A stretch of DNA of 64,000 nt from contig CALKKS010000015.1 of the NCBI GenBank assembly GCA_937995345.1, positions 1 through 64,000 on the forward strand. Direction: 5' to 3'. Both the position numbers and the translations under genes were made by a program. This DNA is from an uncultured Collinsella sp. (GTDB taxonomy: Bacteria > Actinomycetota > Coriobacteriia > Coriobacteriales > Coriobacteriaceae). Below the pieces are notes generated by a model. That model was not told the DNA's origin. It did no database searches and worked only from the letters and a program-made list of their open reading frames with translations. Shown here in pieces: positions 27,327 through 36,583 of this stretch; position 1 is the first letter of the stretch, and each line of letters begins with the position of its first letter.

Positions 27327-28196
27327 TTATTGAGCGATTGCGTAAAGGTCGAACCCGCCCTGCGGCGTGCTGTCGACCGTATCGGGCGCCTGCGAGTTAA
27401 AGCTCACGGGAACCATGCGCTTTGAGGCACGGAAGCGCGTGCCATCGGTGGCGACGGGCGGCTCGTCGACCGTAAGCTCGTAGTCGCCGGGTTTGAGTTC
27501 GATGCCGTCGCCAGCGGAGTTGACATATTGATACTCGTCAACCGCCCGCCCCTTGAGCGTGCGGCCCACGATATGGATGAGCATCTGGCTGTCGCCGCGG
27601 GCGGTGTCCCATGTCGCACCGTCCTTGACCTCAACCGACACGTGCACCGAACGCGTGCGGCTGAGCGATTGTTCGACAGACATCTCGACCTTGGCGGCGT
27701 CTTGTCGCTGCTGCTCGACATGGCCCCAGACATTGCCGATCGCCGAGCAGGCAATGACGCCGGCCATAAAGGCGATGAGGATGGGCCCGAGCGGCGAGCG
27801 GCGGCCCGCGTCTTCCTCACGAGCCAGGTTGGGACGATGCGTGGGGGCGGGCGCCTGGGCACCCTGCGCGGGAACGTCGAGGATGCTGAAAGACGCAGTA
27901 CTGTCGGGATCGATGGTGTGGCGCGGCTGTGGGGTCTTTGCCGGCGAGATGGACATGTCGGCTGGCTCGCCCAGTGTTGCTGTGGCATCGGCCTTTGCCT
28001 CGTCGGCCTCGGCCTGGGCCCAGGCCTGTTCGAAGGTCAGGGGCTCGGCTGCATCGGAGGCGGCGTCAGGCTCGACAGCGGTATCGTTGCCGGTCTCGTC
28101 CTCGTCGCTCGACATGTCACGCGGCGCGGGCTCGTCCCACTCCTCGTCCGGAGCCTCGCCCTCGCTATACCACCATTCAAAGTTATCGATATCCAT
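27327..28196 (-). CDS. hypothetical single-pass membrane protein
   Basis: No family recognised. The N-terminal 135 residues are strongly acidic and low-complexity (many Glu, Asp, Ala, Pro), beginning FEWWYSEGE. One membrane helix follows at about 136-156 (ILIAFMAGVIACSAIGNVW). The remaining 130 residues have beta-type alternation and end QGGFDLYAIAQ, probably outside the cell. It may be a surface or envelope-stress protein. Read in the same direction as the epimerase, 79 bases upstream of it. Confidence 0.75.
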   Translation of the reverse strand: MDIDNFEWWYSEGEAPDEEWDEPAPRDMSSDEDETGNDTAVEPDAASDAAEPLTFEQAWAQAEADEAKADATATLGEPADMSISPAKTPQPRHTIDPDSTASFSILDVPAQGAQAPAPTHRPNLAREEDAGRRSPLGPILIAFMAGVIACSAIGNVWGHVEQQRQDAAKVEMSVEQSLSRTRSVHVSVEVKDGATWDTARGDSQMLIHIVGRTLKGRAVDEYQYVNSAGDGIELKPGDYELTVDEPPVATDGTRFRASKRMVPVSFNSQAPDTVDSTPQGGFDLYAIAQ

Positions 28197-28281
28197 ACGG
28201 GGCGCCCCTTAAGCCTCGCAAATAAACACTTGCTAGCCTTATACCCCCAGACAGTACGGGGGCTCGCCGGCGCAGACAGGA

Positions 28282-28346
28282 AAACCGTCCCAACATTCGA
28301 TGGTTTTCCTCGATTTCGAGTTTTTCATCGAATGTTGGGACGGTTT
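28282..28346 (-). terminator. long perfect hairpin after the LpdD-IDI gene
   Basis: AAACCGTCCCAACATTCGAT and its exact complement (20-base arms) enclose a 25-base loop that contains TCGATTTCGA. It begins ten bases after the stop codon at 28356; on the minus strand TTTTCC follows the stem, so it can terminate. Confidence 0.65.
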
Positions 28347-28355
28347 GGGCAGTGA

Positions 28356-29303
28356 TCACATGGCGAGGGCCGTGCGGATGGTTGGGTCGCTGAGGGCCTC
28401 GCGGAGCCAGGGGGCCAGCTGCTCGGGGTGACCCTGCAGGTAGCCGTCGAGCTCGAACGGGGCCACGCGGCGCACTTCTGAGATCTCCTCTTGGTTGATA
28501 TGCAGCCCGCTCGGCTCAACATGGGCTGCGAACACCTCGCACCATTCGCACTCGCAGCGGCCGTCGCCGTGGTCCTCGCGGTACACCACGTGTCCGAGGT
28601 GCTCGAGCTGGTCGGGTGCGCGCGTGATGCCGAGCTCTTCGTTGATGCGGCGCGCCGTCGCGGCGACAACGTCCTCCCCGGGGAGCGGATGGCCGGCACA
28701 GCCATCGGCCAGCACCCCGCCCCACAGGCGTTTGAGCGGACTGCGACGACAGAGCAGCAGGCGCGCGTCTTCGCCCTGGCCCTCGACCAGAAGCGTCAGA
28801 AATGCCTGATGCAGGATTCCCTCGCCGGTATGGGCCTCGATGCGGTCGACGGGGCCAAGCGCCTCGCCGGTCGCGGCATCGACCGCCACGACCTCGGCGC
28901 CTACGTCGCCCTCATCCCAGCCGGCGCGCAGAATGCGGGCTGCGGCCTCCTCGAGCGCGGCGATGAGTTCCTTGGTGGTATCGAGCATGCGCCGCAAGTC
29001 GTCCGCGGTCGCGTTCTCCACATGAAAACCCGTGCTTGCAACTACCGGCACGCCAAAGCGCGTGGCCAGCGCCGCCGCAATATCGTGCGCCGGGATCTCG
29101 TCTCGATGGCACGGAACGGCCAGGATGCTCACCGTCGCCGTACGGCCGGGCTCGGGGCGAGGAATGGCCTGCGCCGTGGCGCCCAGGTGCGCAAACTCCG
29201 GCGAGCAGGCGTACACCGCCATGCCTCGCGGCGTCACCGTCAACTGGGCCTCGAGCGCAAACTTGCCCTCGCCCACTACAACCTTTGTTGTGTGCATACC
29301 CAT
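28356..29303 (-). CDS. fusion of LpdD-like (prenylated-flavin chaperone) domain and type 1 isopentenyl-diphosphate isomerase
   Basis: Two domains in 315 residues. Residues 7-120 resemble the LpdD family of small proteins that accompany UbiD-type decarboxylases and deliver prenylated FMN: an HLGATAQAIPRP turn, CHRDEIPAHDIAAAL and STGFHVENATADDL are the matching blocks. Residues 135-310 are a Nudix-type IDI: metal His158 and His165 in EAHTGEGILH, the proton-shuttle Cys202 and His205 in DGCAGHP, and the Glu pair 251/253 in CECEW, all aligning with E. coli IDI residues. So the enzyme half should be active, interconverting IPP and DMAPP. ATG at 29303 with AGGAG. The N-terminal domain assignment is by eye and less certain. 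No UbiX or UbiD gene is in the window. Confidence 0.75.
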   Translation of the reverse strand: MGMHTTKVVVGEGKFALEAQLTVTPRGMAVYACSPEFAHLGATAQAIPRPEPGRTATVSILAVPCHRDEIPAHDIAAALATRFGVPVVASTGFHVENATADDLRRMLDTTKELIAALEEAAARILRAGWDEGDVGAEVVAVDAATGEALGPVDRIEAHTGEGILHQAFLTLLVEGQGEDARLLLCRRSPLKRLWGGVLADGCAGHPLPGEDVVAATARRINEELGITRAPDQLEHLGHVVYREDHGDGRCECEWCEVFAAHVEPSGLHINQEEISEVRRVAPFELDGYLQGHPEQLAPWLREALSDPTIRTALAM

Positions 29304-29464
29304 GGGATCTCCTGTCGCCCGCAATGTACCTGAGACCATCTTCGCCTGTATTGCGACTATACAGGCAAGCGCAGCCTGCGACAAAGGAGGCAGGCACCTG
29401 ACACATTCTGTTAGAGTTGCAGGGATTGAATCCCGCTTATTCATGCGACATTGGAGTGACAACC

Positions 29465-30694
29465 TTGACCGCCGCAACCACGCCTAAAAGTAAGTCAACC
29501 GCCGCCGCGCTCTCCCCCGCGCGCACCAGGCTCTGCCTGGCGCTGCTCGTGCTGCTGGGCTTCTCGCTCGGCTGCTCGGAGTTCGTGGTCATCGGCATCG
29601 AAAGTGACTTGGCGACGGAACTCGGCATATCGCTTGCCGCTGCGGGCCAGCTCATCAGCGTTTTTGCACTGGTCTACGCCATCGCGACGCCGGTGCTTGC
29701 GCTCAGCACGGGGCGTTTCCGTCGTTACCAGCTGCTCGTGTGCTACAGCATTATCTTTGTGCTCGGCAATCTGGTCATGGCGTTGGCGCCCAACTTCCAG
29801 GTACTGTTTATCTCGCGCATTGTCCTGGGATCCGTCTCGGGCGCGCTGCTCGCCGTGGGCGTGACGTACATCCCCGAGCTGCTGTCCCCGCAGCAAACTT
29901 CGCTTGCCATCTCGGTCGTGTACGGCGCGTTTTCCGTGGCGATGGTCTTTGTCACTTCGATCGGCAAGTTTGTGGCCGACACGCTCGATTGGCACGTGGC
30001 CATGTACGGTACGCTGACCTTTGCCGTTTTGATCTGCGGAGCGCTCGTGGCGTTTATGCCGCGCGCCGGACAGACCGACGAACCCGCTACCTTCCGCGAG
30101 CAGGCGGGTCTGCTACGCGAACCGAGCATCATCACCGGCATGCTTATCTTTTTGTTTGGCGTGGGCTCGGTCTATGTATTCTACGGCTATGTGACGCCCT
30201 ATCTGGAGCAGGTGCTGGGCATGGGCACGGTCGAAGCCAGCACCACGCTCATGGCCTACGGCGCGTTCTGCCTGATCTCGAACATCCTGGGCGGATGGAT
30301 TGATGCGCGCTTTGGCATGAAGGCGCTGCTCGTGACGTTTGTGCTGCAGGCTGTGGCGTTACTCGGGTTGTTTGCTGTGGGCGGCACCATGCCGCTCGCG
30401 CTGGTCTTTGTCTTTAGCTTGGCGATGCTCATGTACCTGTTCTCGGTGTCGTGCATCACACACTTTATGGACGTGGCGCGCAGCCGCCATCCCAAGTCGA
30501 TGGTGCTCGCGAGTTCGGTTGAGCCCATGGCGTTTAACGTCGGCATCTCGTTTGGCACTGCGGTGGGCGGCGCCGTGGTAAGCAGCGTTGGCATTGCCTA
30601 CGTGGGCGCCGTGGGCGCTGCGTTCTCGCTTGTGGCCTGGGCACTCACGCTGGTGACGATTAAGTTGGCTCGCTGGGAGCGCCACCGCGGGTAG
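29465..30694 (+). CDS. MFS transporter (AraJ/sugar efflux type)
   Basis: Twelve-helix major facilitator of about 409 residues. ESDLATELGISLAAAGQLIS after helix 1 and STGRFRRYQ in the helix 2-3 loop match the DHA1-type sugar or drug efflux proteins such as AraJ and SotB. A TTG at 29465 behind GGAG (8-base spacing) is the best start; an in-frame ATG at 29417 would add 16 residues with no ribosome site. Divergent from the LpdD-IDI gene. Substrate unknown. Confidence 0.85.
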   Translation: MTAATTPKSKSTAAALSPARTRLCLALLVLLGFSLGCSEFVVIGIESDLATELGISLAAAGQLISVFALVYAIATPVLALSTGRFRRYQLLVCYSIIFVLGNLVMALAPNFQVLFISRIVLGSVSGALLAVGVTYIPELLSPQQTSLAISVVYGAFSVAMVFVTSIGKFVADTLDWHVAMYGTLTFAVLICGALVAFMPRAGQTDEPATFREQAGLLREPSIITGMLIFLFGVGSVYVFYGYVTPYLEQVLGMGTVEASTTLMAYGAFCLISNILGGWIDARFGMKALLVTFVLQAVALLGLFAVGGTMPLALVFVFSLAMLMYLFSVSCITHFMDVARSRHPKSMVLASSVEPMAFNVGISFGTAVGGAVVSSVGIAYVGAVGAAFSLVAWALTLVTIKLARWERHRG

Positions 30695-30937
30695 CGCAAT
30701 TGCAGCCAAAAGCCGCAGCACCGCCCACCATCTTTTGACCGCCTGGCGTTCGCTCCTGCAGCCATGCAACACGTCGTCTGCCGCCCAAGTCAGCATCTTT
30801 CCCGGCGCTATTTAACCACGCAAAACGTATCCTGTTAAGATTATCGCTATCGTTTTTCGCAATCTGAAAATCGATGGAATCGCAGGTAGAGCTTTCGTAG
30901 TCTGAAGTGGTCAATCCACACGAAAGGGGTTTACCAC

Positions 30938-32263
30938 ATGGACAAGAAAGCAGTTGTAATCGCCGGAGCCGGCAGCACCCACACTCCCGGCATCATCCAG
31001 AGCCTGTTGCAGAAGAAAAACGAATTACCGCTGCGCAAACTCGCCCTGTACGACATCGACGAGAAGCGCATGCATCTCGTCTACGACATCATGAAGCAGT
31101 TCATCGAGCAGGAAGCTCCTGACATCGAAGTTGTCGTGACGACCGATCCCGAAAAGGCATTCACCGATGTCGACTTCGTCTTCGCGCAAATCCGCCAGGG
31201 TGGCCTTCAGATGCGTCGCCAGGACGAGCGCATCCCTCTCAAGTACGGTTGCGTGGGACAGGAAACCTGCGGCGCCGGCGGCTCGATCTCCTATGGCATC
31301 AGGTCCATCCCCGGCGTCTTCGACCTCGTACGCTACGCCAAGAAATACAGTCCAGACGCCTGGATCCTCAACTATTCCAACCCCGCCGCAGTTGTCGCCG
31401 AGGCCACACGTCGCGAGTTTGGCAACGACCATATCCTTAACATCTGCGATATGCCCACGGCTATCTTGCTCTCGTACTCTAAGATGCTCGGACTTCCCAG
31501 CTGGCGCGATATCGACCCCATGTATTTTGGACTCAATCACTTTGGCTGGTTTACCAAAATTTACGACAAGCAGGGGCGCGATCGTCTGCCGGAGCTCCGC
31601 CAGATGATTCTCGAGCACGGCATGGCCGTGAGCGACAAGCATCACAAGGACAAGGACTGGATGCACACCTGGGGTCAATACGTCAAGATTGTGAAGGACT
31701 ATCCCGAGTATCTGCCCAACAGCTACCTGCAGTACTACCTGTACTCCAAAGACATGGCAGATGACATGGACCCCAACTGGACGCGCGCCGACAACGTCAT
31801 CAACGGACGCGAGAAGGAGATGTTTGCCGAGCACGACAAGTACCTGGCAGATCCCGCCAATTACAAGAGCCCCGTACAGAGCTTCACGGTCTTTGGCGAC
31901 TTTATCGTCGACGCAGCCGCCTCTATCGCCTACAACAAGTGCGAACGTTATCTCGTAATCGTCGAGAATAACGGCGCCATCCCCAATCTGCCCGACGACG
32001 CCATGGTCGAGGTCCCCGCCTACCTGCGCTCTTGGGGCCCCGAACCCATCAGCCAGCCTGCTATCCCCACCTTCTACAAGGGGCTTATCGAAGAGCAGAA
32101 TGCCAGTGAGAAGCTCGCCGTCGACGCATATTACGAGCATTCCTACCAGAAGGCGCTCGAAGCCATCGCAATCAACAAGACCGTCCCTTCGACTACCGTC
32201 GCGCGCCAAATCCTCGACGACCTGATCGAAGCGAACGGCGATTATTGGCCGACCCTGTCCTAA
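30938..32263 (+). CDS. glycosyl hydrolase family 4, probable 6-phospho-alpha-glucosidase (module 1)
   Basis: NAD- and metal-dependent GH4 enzyme that cleaves phosphorylated disaccharides in the cytosol by an oxidation-elimination mechanism. The NAD loop GAGSTHTPG, NYSNPAAVV, the metal Cys in NICDMPT and GLNHFGW are intact. The CDMP form of the Cys motif is the one reported for 6-phospho-alpha-glucosidases (GlvA, MalH). 441 residues, ribosome site AAAGGGG. It leads a unit with a PTS permease and an RpiR regulator, so the substrate should be imported and phosphorylated by the next gene. Confidence 0.9.
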   Translation: MDKKAVVIAGAGSTHTPGIIQSLLQKKNELPLRKLALYDIDEKRMHLVYDIMKQFIEQEAPDIEVVVTTDPEKAFTDVDFVFAQIRQGGLQMRRQDERIPLKYGCVGQETCGAGGSISYGIRSIPGVFDLVRYAKKYSPDAWILNYSNPAAVVAEATRREFGNDHILNICDMPTAILLSYSKMLGLPSWRDIDPMYFGLNHFGWFTKIYDKQGRDRLPELRQMILEHGMAVSDKHHKDKDWMHTWGQYVKIVKDYPEYLPNSYLQYYLYSKDMADDMDPNWTRADNVINGREKEMFAEHDKYLADPANYKSPVQSFTVFGDFIVDAAASIAYNKCERYLVIVENNGAIPNLPDDAMVEVPAYLRSWGPEPISQPAIPTFYKGLIEEQNASEKLAVDAYYEHSYQKALEAIAINKTVPSTTVARQILDDLIEANGDYWPTLS

Positions 32264-32287
32264 CTCCCCGCGCATCGAAGGAACATC

Positions 32288-33868
32288 ATGAAAGAAAGCA
32301 AGCTCTACAGCGAGTTTCAGAGACTCGGCAAGGTGCTCATGGCGCCGGTCCTCCTCCTGCCCGTTTCCGGCATTTTGGTCGGTCTGGGCTCCGCCCTTTC
32401 CAATGCTAACCTCATCTCGCTCTGCCCGTTTTTGGGCACCGAGCCGATGGTGATCTTTAGCACGCTCATCAAAGCAGCCGGCAACGTTATCAATGGTAAC
32501 ATCTCGGTTCTCTTTGCGATCTGCATCGCCTACGGTTACGCCAAGGCCGAGAAGGCGACCGCCGCACTCTCAGGCTTCATCGGCTACATGACCATGAACA
32601 CGATCATGGGTCAGCTGCTTATCCTGCTGGGCACCATCGATCCCGCCAACCTGCAGACCGGTCAGAACGCCATCCTGGGCGTAACTACACTCGACACCGG
32701 CGTATTCGGCGGCATCATCATCGGCTTGGTAGTCGCGTGGATCCACAACCGATTCTATAAGGTGCAGCTTCCGCCGGTGCTCGGCATCTTCAACGGCACG
32801 CGCTGCGTCCCCGCCCTCACCGTCGTTTTCGCAAGCCTAGTGGGCGTTGCGCTCGCCTTCGTGTTTCCGTTTGTGCAAACCGGCCTAAAGGCCGCCTCGA
32901 CACTCATCGATTCCACCGGAGTGTTTGGCGCGTTCATCTATGGCTTCTCCGAGCGCATGCTTCTGCCCTTCGGCCTGCATCATTTCATCTACCTGCCGTT
33001 TTTCTTCACTTCTCTGGGCGGTAGCATCCAGGTTGACGGCCAGACCGTCGAGGGTGCTGTCAACATCTACAACGCCATGCTCAACACGCCCGGCATGATG
33101 TACGACATCGACATCTCAAAATACGTCATGAACGGCAAGGTGCTGTTCGCCATGTGCGGCCTGCCCGCGGCGGCGCTCGCCATCTACCACTGTGCCCGTC
33201 CCGAGAATAAAAAGAAGGTCGGCTCCCTCATGATCGCCGCCGTTATCCCGGCCGCCATCATGGGCATAACCGAACCGCTCGAGTACTCCTTCCTCTTTGT
33301 AGCGCCCGTACTCTATGTGGTCCACGCCCTGCTGTGCGGCATCGCGTATGTACTCACCTACCTGGTACAGTTCAATGTGCCCGGACCTTCCGCCTTCGGC
33401 GGACCGCTCCTCTCGTGGATCTTCAACGGCATCATGAACGCCGATAAAGGCTCCAACTGGTTCTGGCTTATTCCGCTCGGCATCGCTTACTTCGGGATCT
33501 ATTACGTGCTGTTCCGCACCTTTATCAAGAAATTTGACCTCAAAACCCCGGGCCGCGAGGATGATGACACGCAGGCAGCGGATGACACGTCGGCCATCGA
33601 CTCCAAAGCACCTGTCCAGGTAAGCGAGCTCATCCCGCAGATCGTGGAAGCCGTGGGCGGCGCCGATAACATCTCGGGTGTCAACGCATGCTTCACTCGC
33701 CTGAGGCTCAGCCTCAAAGACACCGCCCTGGTCAAGGACGATAGTGTCTTCACCAAAGACCTCGGCGCCAGCGCCATCGTGCATGTTGGCGGCGGTGTTC
33801 AGATCGTTTACGGCAATAAAGCTTCTGTCTACAAAGTCGAAATGAGAGAATACTTGGGCATGGAATAA
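32288..33868 (+). CDS. PTS alpha-glucoside-type transporter EIICB (module 1)
   Basis: Sugar-phosphorylating permease of the glucose/maltose superfamily. The EIIC membrane domain covers about residues 1-430 with GLHHFIYLPFFF and the signature GITEPLEYSFLF; a linker rich in Asp follows; EIIB occupies 447-526 with the phosphorylation site Cys468 in NACFTRLR. There is no EIIA domain, so phosphate must come from an EIIA encoded elsewhere. 526 residues, 24 bases after the GH4 gene. Confidence 0.93.
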   Translation: MKESKLYSEFQRLGKVLMAPVLLLPVSGILVGLGSALSNANLISLCPFLGTEPMVIFSTLIKAAGNVINGNISVLFAICIAYGYAKAEKATAALSGFIGYMTMNTIMGQLLILLGTIDPANLQTGQNAILGVTTLDTGVFGGIIIGLVVAWIHNRFYKVQLPPVLGIFNGTRCVPALTVVFASLVGVALAFVFPFVQTGLKAASTLIDSTGVFGAFIYGFSERMLLPFGLHHFIYLPFFFTSLGGSIQVDGQTVEGAVNIYNAMLNTPGMMYDIDISKYVMNGKVLFAMCGLPAAALAIYHCARPENKKKVGSLMIAAVIPAAIMGITEPLEYSFLFVAPVLYVVHALLCGIAYVLTYLVQFNVPGPSAFGGPLLSWIFNGIMNADKGSNWFWLIPLGIAYFGIYYVLFRTFIKKFDLKTPGREDDDTQAADDTSAIDSKAPVQVSELIPQIVEAVGGADNISGVNACFTRLRLSLKDTALVKDDSVFTKDLGASAIVHVGGGVQIVYGNKASVYKVEMREYLGME

Positions 33869-33890
33869 ATCCGTCCCATAGCTTCACCAC

Positions 33891-33930
33891 AATGCTCCGG
33901 AGATGGCATATCCGCTCCGGGGCATTATTC
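33891..33930 (+). terminator. hairpin between EIICB and rpiR
   Basis: AATGCTCCGGAG / CTCCGGGGCATT stem followed by ATTCTTT. It probably reduces read-through into the regulator gene. Confidence 0.6.
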
Positions 33931-33945
33931 TTTGGAGTGATTTGA

Positions 33946-34746
33946 ATGTCGATGTACGAGGTCTATTCGAACCTCAGGTCTTGTATCGAAGACGTCGAGA
34001 AGGGCGGCAGCCTTGACGCCCACATCGCACTCTACGCCCTTTCCCATCACGACGAGGTCCCAGAGCTCTCAATAGAAGAACTTGCCCGCGCGTGCAATAC
34101 ATCGCCCGCGACCATCTCGCGCTTCTGCAGGCGCGTAAACGGCTCGAGCTTTCGATCGTTCAAAGAGCAAGTTGACGACTTCAACGCTTGGCTCCAGCGT
34201 GAGACAACCGAGGCAAGGGCTCATAAGCAAATCGATATACCCTGGTATTTCGATATCGTAGAGACCTCTTTGCTTGAAACAAAACGCCTGCTCACTGAGG
34301 ATCGACTCGAGCAGGCCGTTGACTGGCTTCTCGATGCGCAAAATGTCTACGTATACGGAAGCTCATTCTCCAATCTCGCCGCCCGCTCACTCTGCGAAAA
34401 GCTGAGCCGCGTAAACCGACTGTGCTTCTCATTTGGCTCCGTCAAGGGACAGGAGACGTCACTCTGTCTGCTCCAACCCGACGATCTAACCATCTTTGTA
34501 TCGTTCTCAGGGAAGACGAGCCACATCCTCAATCTTTACGTTGAGGCCAAGCGGCGAGGCTGCCGCGTTATTTGGATATCGAGCAACATGGCATTCGATA
34601 ACAACAGGGCGCGCGAGCTCTTACTACCCGTGAGCGCGGAGTCACTCAGCGAGTACTCAACCGCCTTGGTTGAGGGCATGAGCCTACAAAGCGCGGTTAA
34701 CGCTCTGTATATCAGCTGTGCAAATCGACTTCGGGCGCAGCGCTAG
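33946..34746 (+). CDS. RpiR family transcriptional regulator (module 1)
   Basis: Sugar-phosphate sensor. The N-terminal HTH (about 1-80) has LSIEELARACNTSPATISRFCRRVNG in pattern, and the SIS domain (105-250) shows YVYGSSFSNLAARSL and VSFSGKTSHIL for phosphosugar binding. 266 residues; GGAG precedes the ATG. Likely controls the upstream GH4-EIICB pair in response to the phosphorylated glucoside. Confidence 0.9.
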   Translation: MSMYEVYSNLRSCIEDVEKGGSLDAHIALYALSHHDEVPELSIEELARACNTSPATISRFCRRVNGSSFRSFKEQVDDFNAWLQRETTEARAHKQIDIPWYFDIVETSLLETKRLLTEDRLEQAVDWLLDAQNVYVYGSSFSNLAARSLCEKLSRVNRLCFSFGSVKGQETSLCLLQPDDLTIFVSFSGKTSHILNLYVEAKRRGCRVIWISSNMAFDNNRARELLLPVSAESLSEYSTALVEGMSLQSAVNALYISCANRLRAQR

Positions 34747-34870
34747 CCGCAAACACGCTAGAACCGAAAAGAACGCACCTCACCGTCGCAAGGCGTCCGA
34801 ATACACGATAGGCAGCGCCAAAAGAGAGCAGCGAGCACGTCATGTACTTGCCCATTCACCCCAAAACAGC

Positions 34871-34910
34871 ACAGGTTGGCGCCCGATTGGAGGATCGGAC
34901 GCCAACCTGT
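34871..34910. terminator. bidirectional terminator between the convergent PTS modules
   Basis: ACAGGTTGGCG with CCGAT extends to a 17-base imperfect stem closed by GGAGG. It separates rpiR (plus strand) from the second EIICB (minus strand). Confidence 0.7.
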
Positions 34911-34938
34911 ATTAATCTTGATTGTGTGTTTGAGTCGT

Positions 34939-36501
34939 TTACTCCATACCCAGCAGCTCGCGCATCTGCGTAGCGTAGTTGGACGCCATATTGCCGTAGA
35001 CAATCTGCACGCCGCCGTTGACATGCACGATGCCACGCGCTTCGAGCTTTTCGGTAAACTCGGCGTCATCAACCACCTTGTCACAGTCATTGAGCTGGAT
35101 GCGCAGACGGGTGAAGCAGGCCTCGACAGACTTAATGTTGTTGTCGCCGCCCACTGCCTCAACGATGGCGGGAATGAGGTCGCTAATCACAGTCTTGGGA
35201 GCCTTTGCGGCCTCATCGTCAGACTCTTCCTCACGGCCAGGGGTCTTTAGGTCCTTCTTAAGAATGATGAACTTGAAGACGAAGTAGTACACCACGAAGT
35301 AGATGGGGCCGAGGAACAGGATAACCTGCCAGTTGGAGCCCTTGGCTGCACCCATAATGCCGTTAAAGATCAACGACAAGAGCGGGCCGCCGAAGGACGC
35401 GGAACCGGCCACGTTGAACTGCAGAATATAGGTCAGCGCATAGGCAAGACCAGCCATGAGAGCGTGGAACACGTAGAGGATGGGCGCGATAAACAGGAAG
35501 GAGTACTCGAGCGGCTCGGTAATGCCGGAGAGGATGCAAGGCACCACGATGGCGATCATGAGCGCTGCGGTCTTCTTCTTGTTCTTGGGAAGCGCCGTCT
35601 TGTAGAAGGCGAGTGCAGCGCCAGGCAGGCCGAACATGGCGAAGATAACCTTGCCGTTCATGACAAAACGGCTGACCTCGATGTTAAACGGCGTGCTGGG
35701 AGAGCCCAGGATCGCGTTGTAGATATTGATAGCGCCCTGAACAGTCTGGCCGTCGATGGTCTCGACGCCACCGAGCGACGTGAAGAAGAACGGCAAATAG
35801 ACAAAGTGATGCAGGCCAAAAGGCAGGAGCATGCGCTCGCCGGCGCCGTAGACAAATGCACCAAAGGCACCCGTAGTCTTGATGAACTCGGACAGCGCAC
35901 CGAGAGCGTTCTGAATAAACGGGAAAACAAAGGACATGACCAATGCGAGGATACTGCATGAGAGCAGCGTCACCGCCGGGATAAAGCGCGTGCCGTTGAA
36001 GATGGAGAACACGGCAGGCAGTTCAATCTTGTAGTAACGGTTATGCAACCATGCGACGATTGCACCTACCAGAAGACCACCGATAACGCCAGTGTCGAGC
36101 GTGGTGATACCGAGGATCGTGCTCTGGCCCGTCGTAAGATTCGCGGGATCGATAACGCCAGTCGCCGTAAGGAACGTGCCCATCACGGAGTTCATGCACA
36201 TGTAGCCCAAAAAGCCACAAAGCGCCGCGGTAGCCTTCTCGGACTTGGCGAAGCCATAGGCGAGACAAATCGAGAAGATAACCGGGATGTTGTTCATAAC
36301 GATGCCGGCTGCGGCCTTGAGAATCGAAAAGAAGATCGCAAAGCCCGGAGCAGCAAGCCAGGGAACAGCTGCCGTAAGGGTGGGGCTGGTAAAAGCATTG
36401 CCAAAGCCCTGAAGGATGCCGGCGATTGGCAGGATCAAGACAGGCGTCATGAGGACTTTGCCCAGGCGCTGGAACTTTGCCAGCAGCTCATCTTTGTTCA
36501 T
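34939..36501 (-). CDS. PTS alpha-glucoside-type transporter EIICB (module 2)
   Basis: Paralogue of the permease at 32288, with the same layout: EIIC with GLHHFVYLPFFF and GITEPLEYSFLF, an acidic linker and EIIB with the phospho-Cys in EACFTRLR. 520 residues, no EIIA domain. The two permeases share most signature blocks but clearly differ along the chain, so this is an old duplication or separate acquisition rather than a recent copy. Ribosome site AGAGGGG. Confidence 0.93.
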   Translation of the reverse strand: MNKDELLAKFQRLGKVLMTPVLILPIAGILQGFGNAFTSPTLTAAVPWLAAPGFAIFFSILKAAAGIVMNNIPVIFSICLAYGFAKSEKATAALCGFLGYMCMNSVMGTFLTATGVIDPANLTTGQSTILGITTLDTGVIGGLLVGAIVAWLHNRYYKIELPAVFSIFNGTRFIPAVTLLSCSILALVMSFVFPFIQNALGALSEFIKTTGAFGAFVYGAGERMLLPFGLHHFVYLPFFFTSLGGVETIDGQTVQGAINIYNAILGSPSTPFNIEVSRFVMNGKVIFAMFGLPGAALAFYKTALPKNKKKTAALMIAIVVPCILSGITEPLEYSFLFIAPILYVFHALMAGLAYALTYILQFNVAGSASFGGPLLSLIFNGIMGAAKGSNWQVILFLGPIYFVVYYFVFKFIILKKDLKTPGREEESDDEAAKAPKTVISDLIPAIVEAVGGDNNIKSVEACFTRLRIQLNDCDKVVDDAEFTEKLEARGIVHVNGGVQIVYGNMASNYATQMRELLGME

Positions 36502-36523
36502 GGGATACCCCTCTTAAAGAAAC

Positions 36524-36554
36524 GGGGCGTGCAGCTCTACAGCCCACACGCCCC
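36524..36554 (-). terminator. intercistronic hairpin in module 2
   Basis: GGGGCGTG / CACGCCCC stem followed on the minus strand by GTTTCTTT, between the GH4 gene and the permease gene. It may act as a partial terminator or RNA stabiliser that sets the enzyme-to-permease ratio. Confidence 0.5.
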
Positions 36555-36583
36555 ATAACAGTTATCAAGCGCTATGGAACTAG

